From an uncultured Candidatus Melainabacteria bacterium (GTDB lineage: Bacteria > Cyanobacteriota > Vampirovibrionia > Gastranaerophilales > Gastranaerophilaceae), in the NCBI GenBank assembly GCA_934757245.1, contig CAKVLH010000018.1, forward strand, positions 1 to 24,590: 24,590 bases of DNA, written 5' to 3'. The position numbers and the translations under genes were made by a program. Each line of letters begins with the position of its first letter. The stretch's first letter is position 1. A model generated the notes under the pieces. It was not told the origin of the DNA. It made no database searches and saw only the letters and a list, made by a program, of their open reading frames with translations. Below are positions 22,541-24,590 of this stretch, piece after piece.

Positions 22541-22562
22541 TACACTAAACTAAAATAGTGTA
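22541..22562. promoter_or_regulatory. Palindrome TACACTA-N8-TAGTGTA over the DUF711 promoter
   Basis: A perfect 7-bp inverted repeat overlaps the -10 candidate TAAAAT (22551-22556; -35 TTACTA at 22528-22533, spacer 17). It ends 11 bp before the start codon at 22573. This is the position expected of a repressor operator. The half-site TACACT recurs in the palindrome at 8523-8539. Confidence 0.45.
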
Positions 22563-22572
22563 GGGAATGATT

Positions 22573-23940
22573 ATGACAATATTTGACGAAAATTTAATTT
22601 TAGAAACCATTAATATGATTAAGCTTCACAACTTCGATATCCGAACTGTAACGCTTACAATAAGCCTTAGAGATTGTTTGAGTGAAGATGTGAATGTCGT
22701 TTGCGACAAAATAAAATACAAATTAGACAAATATGCGCACAACCTTGTGAATTATGCAAATGATATTGAAAACGATTATTCGATTCCAATTGTAAATAAA
22801 AGAATCGCTGTAACTCCGATTTCATTGGTTGGTGAAGCTTGTAAAGTTAAAGATTACGTTAAAATTGCAAAAACGCTTGATGAATGCGCGAATAATCTTG
22901 GTGTAGATTTTGTTGGCGGGTTTTCAGCTTTAGTAGAAAAGGGATTTACACAAGGTGATAGAGCTTTAATCGAAGCAATTCCCGAAGCGTTGGCTTCTAC
23001 AAGCAGATTATGTTCTTCCGTAAATGTCGGAACTTCAAAAGCCGGAATTAATATGGATGCAGTTTTAAAAATGTCCGAAACTATTAAAAAATCCGCAGAA
23101 TTAACTGCTGATAAAGACGGCTTAGGTGCTGCAAAGCTTGTTGTATTTTGTAATTCTGTAAGCGACAATCCGTTTATGGCAGGCGCTTATTGCGGTTATG
23201 GAGAGCCGGAATGTGCATTAAATATTGGCGTTTCCGGTCCAGGGGTTGTTAGAGCAGCAATTTTAGATTTAGACAAAAAAGCTGATTTGGGCGTTTTGTC
23301 TAACAAGATTAAACAAACTGCTTACAAAATTACTGCTACAGGCGAATTAATCGGCCGTAAAATGGCTAAAAGATTGAATGTGCCGTTCGGTGTAATTGAT
23401 TTATCGTTAGCACCAACACCTGCGATTGGTGATAGCGTTGCAGAAATTTTCCAAGCAATGGGCTTAGAACACGCAGGCGCGCATGGAACTACAGCAGCTT
23501 TGGCTATGCTTAATGATGCAGTGAAAAAGGGTGGTATTATGGCAAGCTCTTATGTTGGCGGACTTTCCGGCGCATTTATTCCTGTTTCGGAAGATGCCGG
23601 CATGATTGAAGCAGCAACAAAAGGGTATTTGACTTTCGATAAATTAGAAGCTATGACTTGCGTATGTTCTGTAGGTTTAGATATGATTGCAATCCCAGGA
23701 GATACGCCGACTTCAACAATTGCGGGTATGATTGCGGACGAAATGGCAATCGGTATGATAAATAAGAAAACGACTGCCGTAAGATTAATTCCTGCTCCTA
23801 ATAAGAAGGTTGGTGATAAAGTTGTATTCGGCGGTTTGTTGGGCGAAGCTCCAATTATGAATGTAAACAACTTATCTTCAGCTGGGTTTGTAGAACGTGG
23901 TGGTAGAATTCCTGCACCTATTCACAGTTTGAATAATTAG
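22573..23940 (+). CDS. UPF0210/DUF711 family protein (PFL-like fold)
   Basis: 455 residues, normal for the family. Members resemble the pyruvate-formate-lyase/anaerobic ribonucleotide reductase barrel fold, but their reaction is unknown. Family features: long N-terminal helix region, [64 protein letters not shown], and [18 protein letters not shown]. In other bacteria it is often paired with a small ACT-domain gene; none is seen next to it here. ATG 22573 is preferred over 22567 because AGGGA (22562-22566) is 6 nt upstream of it and abuts the earlier codon. Followed by two closely spaced genes, so it may head an operon. Confidence 0.9.
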   Translation: MTIFDENLILETINMIKLHNFDIRTVTLTISLRDCLSEDVNVVCDKIKYKLDKYAHNLVNYANDIENDYSIPIVNKRIAVTPISLVGEACKVKDYVKIAKTLDECANNLGVDFVGGFSALVEKGFTQGDRALIEAIPEALASTSRLCSSVNVGTSKAGINMDAVLKMSETIKKSAELTADKDGLGAAKLVVFCNSVSDNPFMAGAYCGYGEPECALNIGVSGPGVVRAAILDLDKKADLGVLSNKIKQTAYKITATGELIGRKMAKRLNVPFGVIDLSLAPTPAIGDSVAEIFQAMGLEHAGAHGTTAALAMLNDAVKKGGIMASSYVGGLSGAFIPVSEDAGMIEAATKGYLTFDKLEAMTCVCSVGLDMIAIPGDTPTSTIAGMIADEMAIGMINKKTTAVRLIPAPNKKVGDKVVFGGLLGEAPIMNVNNLSSAGFVERGGRIPAPIHSLNN

Positions 23941-23964
23941 TAGAATTAAAATTAAGGATTAAAA

Positions 23965-24288
23965 ATGGCTACATTTAAAGATATGGAAGACAGTTTAAAA
24001 AGTTTTATTATTCAAGAACAATCAGATGCTCATAACGTACGCTCTACTAACGTTGCAAAATATAATAACATTAAAGTTTGGATGGATCCTGCAAAATATG
24101 TTCAACCGCACTTTTTTATCCGTATTTCAATATCGGAAGCTGTTTTTAATCTTGCAGATTGTTCAAAAATTAATGGTGGACTCGGTTACGAAGAGAGATT
24201 TGTAATCAAGTGGTTTAGCAGAATGGGGATTAAAGAAAAATTAAAAGAACTTTGGACAGATGCTGAAAAAGTTAAAGAGGACAAATAA
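23965..24288 (+). CDS. Hypothetical protein upstream of HxlR regulator
   Basis: 107 residues, not recognised. Helical N-terminus (TFKDMEDSLKSFIIQEQSDAH), a central beta-like stretch (HFFIRISISEAVFNLADC) and a Lys-rich helical C-terminus. No signal peptide or membrane segment. AAGGA (23955-23959) precedes the ATG by 5 nt. It begins 24 bp after the DUF711 stop, and its stop abuts the TTG start of the HxlR gene with no gap, so it is very likely co-transcribed with both. Function unknown. Confidence 0.75.
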   Translation: MATFKDMEDSLKSFIIQEQSDAHNVRSTNVAKYNNIKVWMDPAKYVQPHFFIRISISEAVFNLADCSKINGGLGYEERFVIKWFSRMGIKEKLKELWTDAEKVKEDK

Positions 24289-24590
24289 TTGCAGTACAAA
24301 GATTTAGCAGTTAATCCCGTTAGTGTTTTATTGCAGCTTGTTGGCGCAAAATGGAAACTTCTTATTATTAAAGAATTATTAAAAAAAGAAATGCGCTTTG
24401 TTGAATTAAAGAAACATTTAGGTTGTACTGCAAAAGTTTTGACAAATTGTTTGAAGGAACTTGAAGAAGACGGGCTCGTTGTAAGAGAGGAGTACGAAGG
24501 ATTACCGCCGAGAGTTGAATATTATTTGACGGATATTGGCTATACTCTTCGTCCGGTTCTCGATTCTATGCAACAATGGGGCAAAGAATA
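24289..24590 (+). CDS. HxlR-family winged-helix transcriptional regulator (partial, runs off window)
   Basis: About 100 codons are visible and the frame is open to the window edge. HxlR/DUF24 winged helix: GAKWKLLIIKELLKKEMRF, then FVELKKHLG, KVLTNCLKELEEDGLVVREEY and PPRVEYYLTDIGYTL, ending MQQWGKE. These regulators bind palindromes as dimers, and many sense redox or aldehyde stress through an N-terminal cysteine. Here no Cys is present in the first 20 residues, but Cys occurs in HLGCTAK and TNCLKE. The start is TTG 24289, directly after the preceding stop, with AGAGGA about 8 nt upstream. It could control its own operon through the palindrome at 22541-22562; that is inference. Confidence 0.88.
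   Translation, partial: MQYKDLAVNPVSVLLQLVGAKWKLLIIKELLKKEMRFVELKKHLGCTAKVLTNCLKELEEDGLVVREEYEGLPPRVEYYLTDIGYTLRPVLDSMQQWGKE

Noticed and set aside
22420..22572. Riboswitch or attenuator before aroF or the DUF711 gene
   Set aside because: No leader peptide, terminator/antiterminator pair or known aptamer core is visible; only the short palindrome before DUF711 and a TACAAT hexamer on the aroF side.

Overview
The window is AT-rich and densely packed. It reads like a chromosomal segment of an uncultured, host-associated, non-photosynthetic relative of Cyanobacteria (Melainabacteria/Vampirovibrionia, most likely Gastranaerophilales). This placement is inferred from overall gene resemblance and not from a database match. 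Three things point to it: low GC, a mixture of diderm traits (a lipoprotein, a type IV pilin-like protein) with an SSB that lacks the usual acidic tail, and several proteins with an Asn/Ile/Tyr-rich N-terminal leader ending in an F-[QR]-[GA] motif. There is no phage, transposase, CRISPR array or rRNA.

Layout. 1-2100: an orphan Asn/Gln-rich protein, a short-chain dehydrogenase, and a small glycine-rich probable membrane protein. 2166-6325: mnmE (tRNA modification), a small inverted-repeat element, murF (peptidoglycan precursor), then a reverse-strand trio (His-rich unknown protein, 120-aa unknown protein, small lipoprotein). 6520-7689: ftsZ. 7806-10433: an exported protein and an alpha-glucan phosphorylase homologue that lacks the PLP lysine. 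10495-12711: a Cys-rich mini-protein, a degenerate kinase-like protein and a 10-TM metal-exporter-like permease. 12846-14153: a large pilin-like protein flanked by two copies, in opposite orientation, of a REP-like hairpin. 14434-18062: a zinc alcohol dehydrogenase-like gene, then a tightly coupled ssb / four-carbon acid-sugar kinase / pdxA operon. 18059-19350: a compact DegT-like protein and ssrA (tmRNA), with an unusual structured leader that repeats the tmRNA 5' end. 19532-21219: an HD-GYP protein and a zincin-like protein, both with the N-terminal tag. 21406-24590: an AroF-type DAHP synthase, a UPF0210/DUF711 protein, an unknown protein and the start of an HxlR regulator.

How the genes work together. 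Most are housekeeping genes: cell division and wall (ftsZ, murF), translation quality (mnmE, ssrA), aromatic amino acid entry (aroF), glycogen metabolism and DNA maintenance (ssb). The kinase/PdxA pair matches the known D-threonate/D-erythronate-type catabolic pair or a PLP-related side route. The main unexplained signals are the N-terminal F-[QR]-[GA] tag on four otherwise unrelated proteins, the duplicated tmRNA 5' end, GTAG-plus-hairpin repeats at four places, and several promoters placed so close to the start codon that mRNAs would be leaderless or nearly so.
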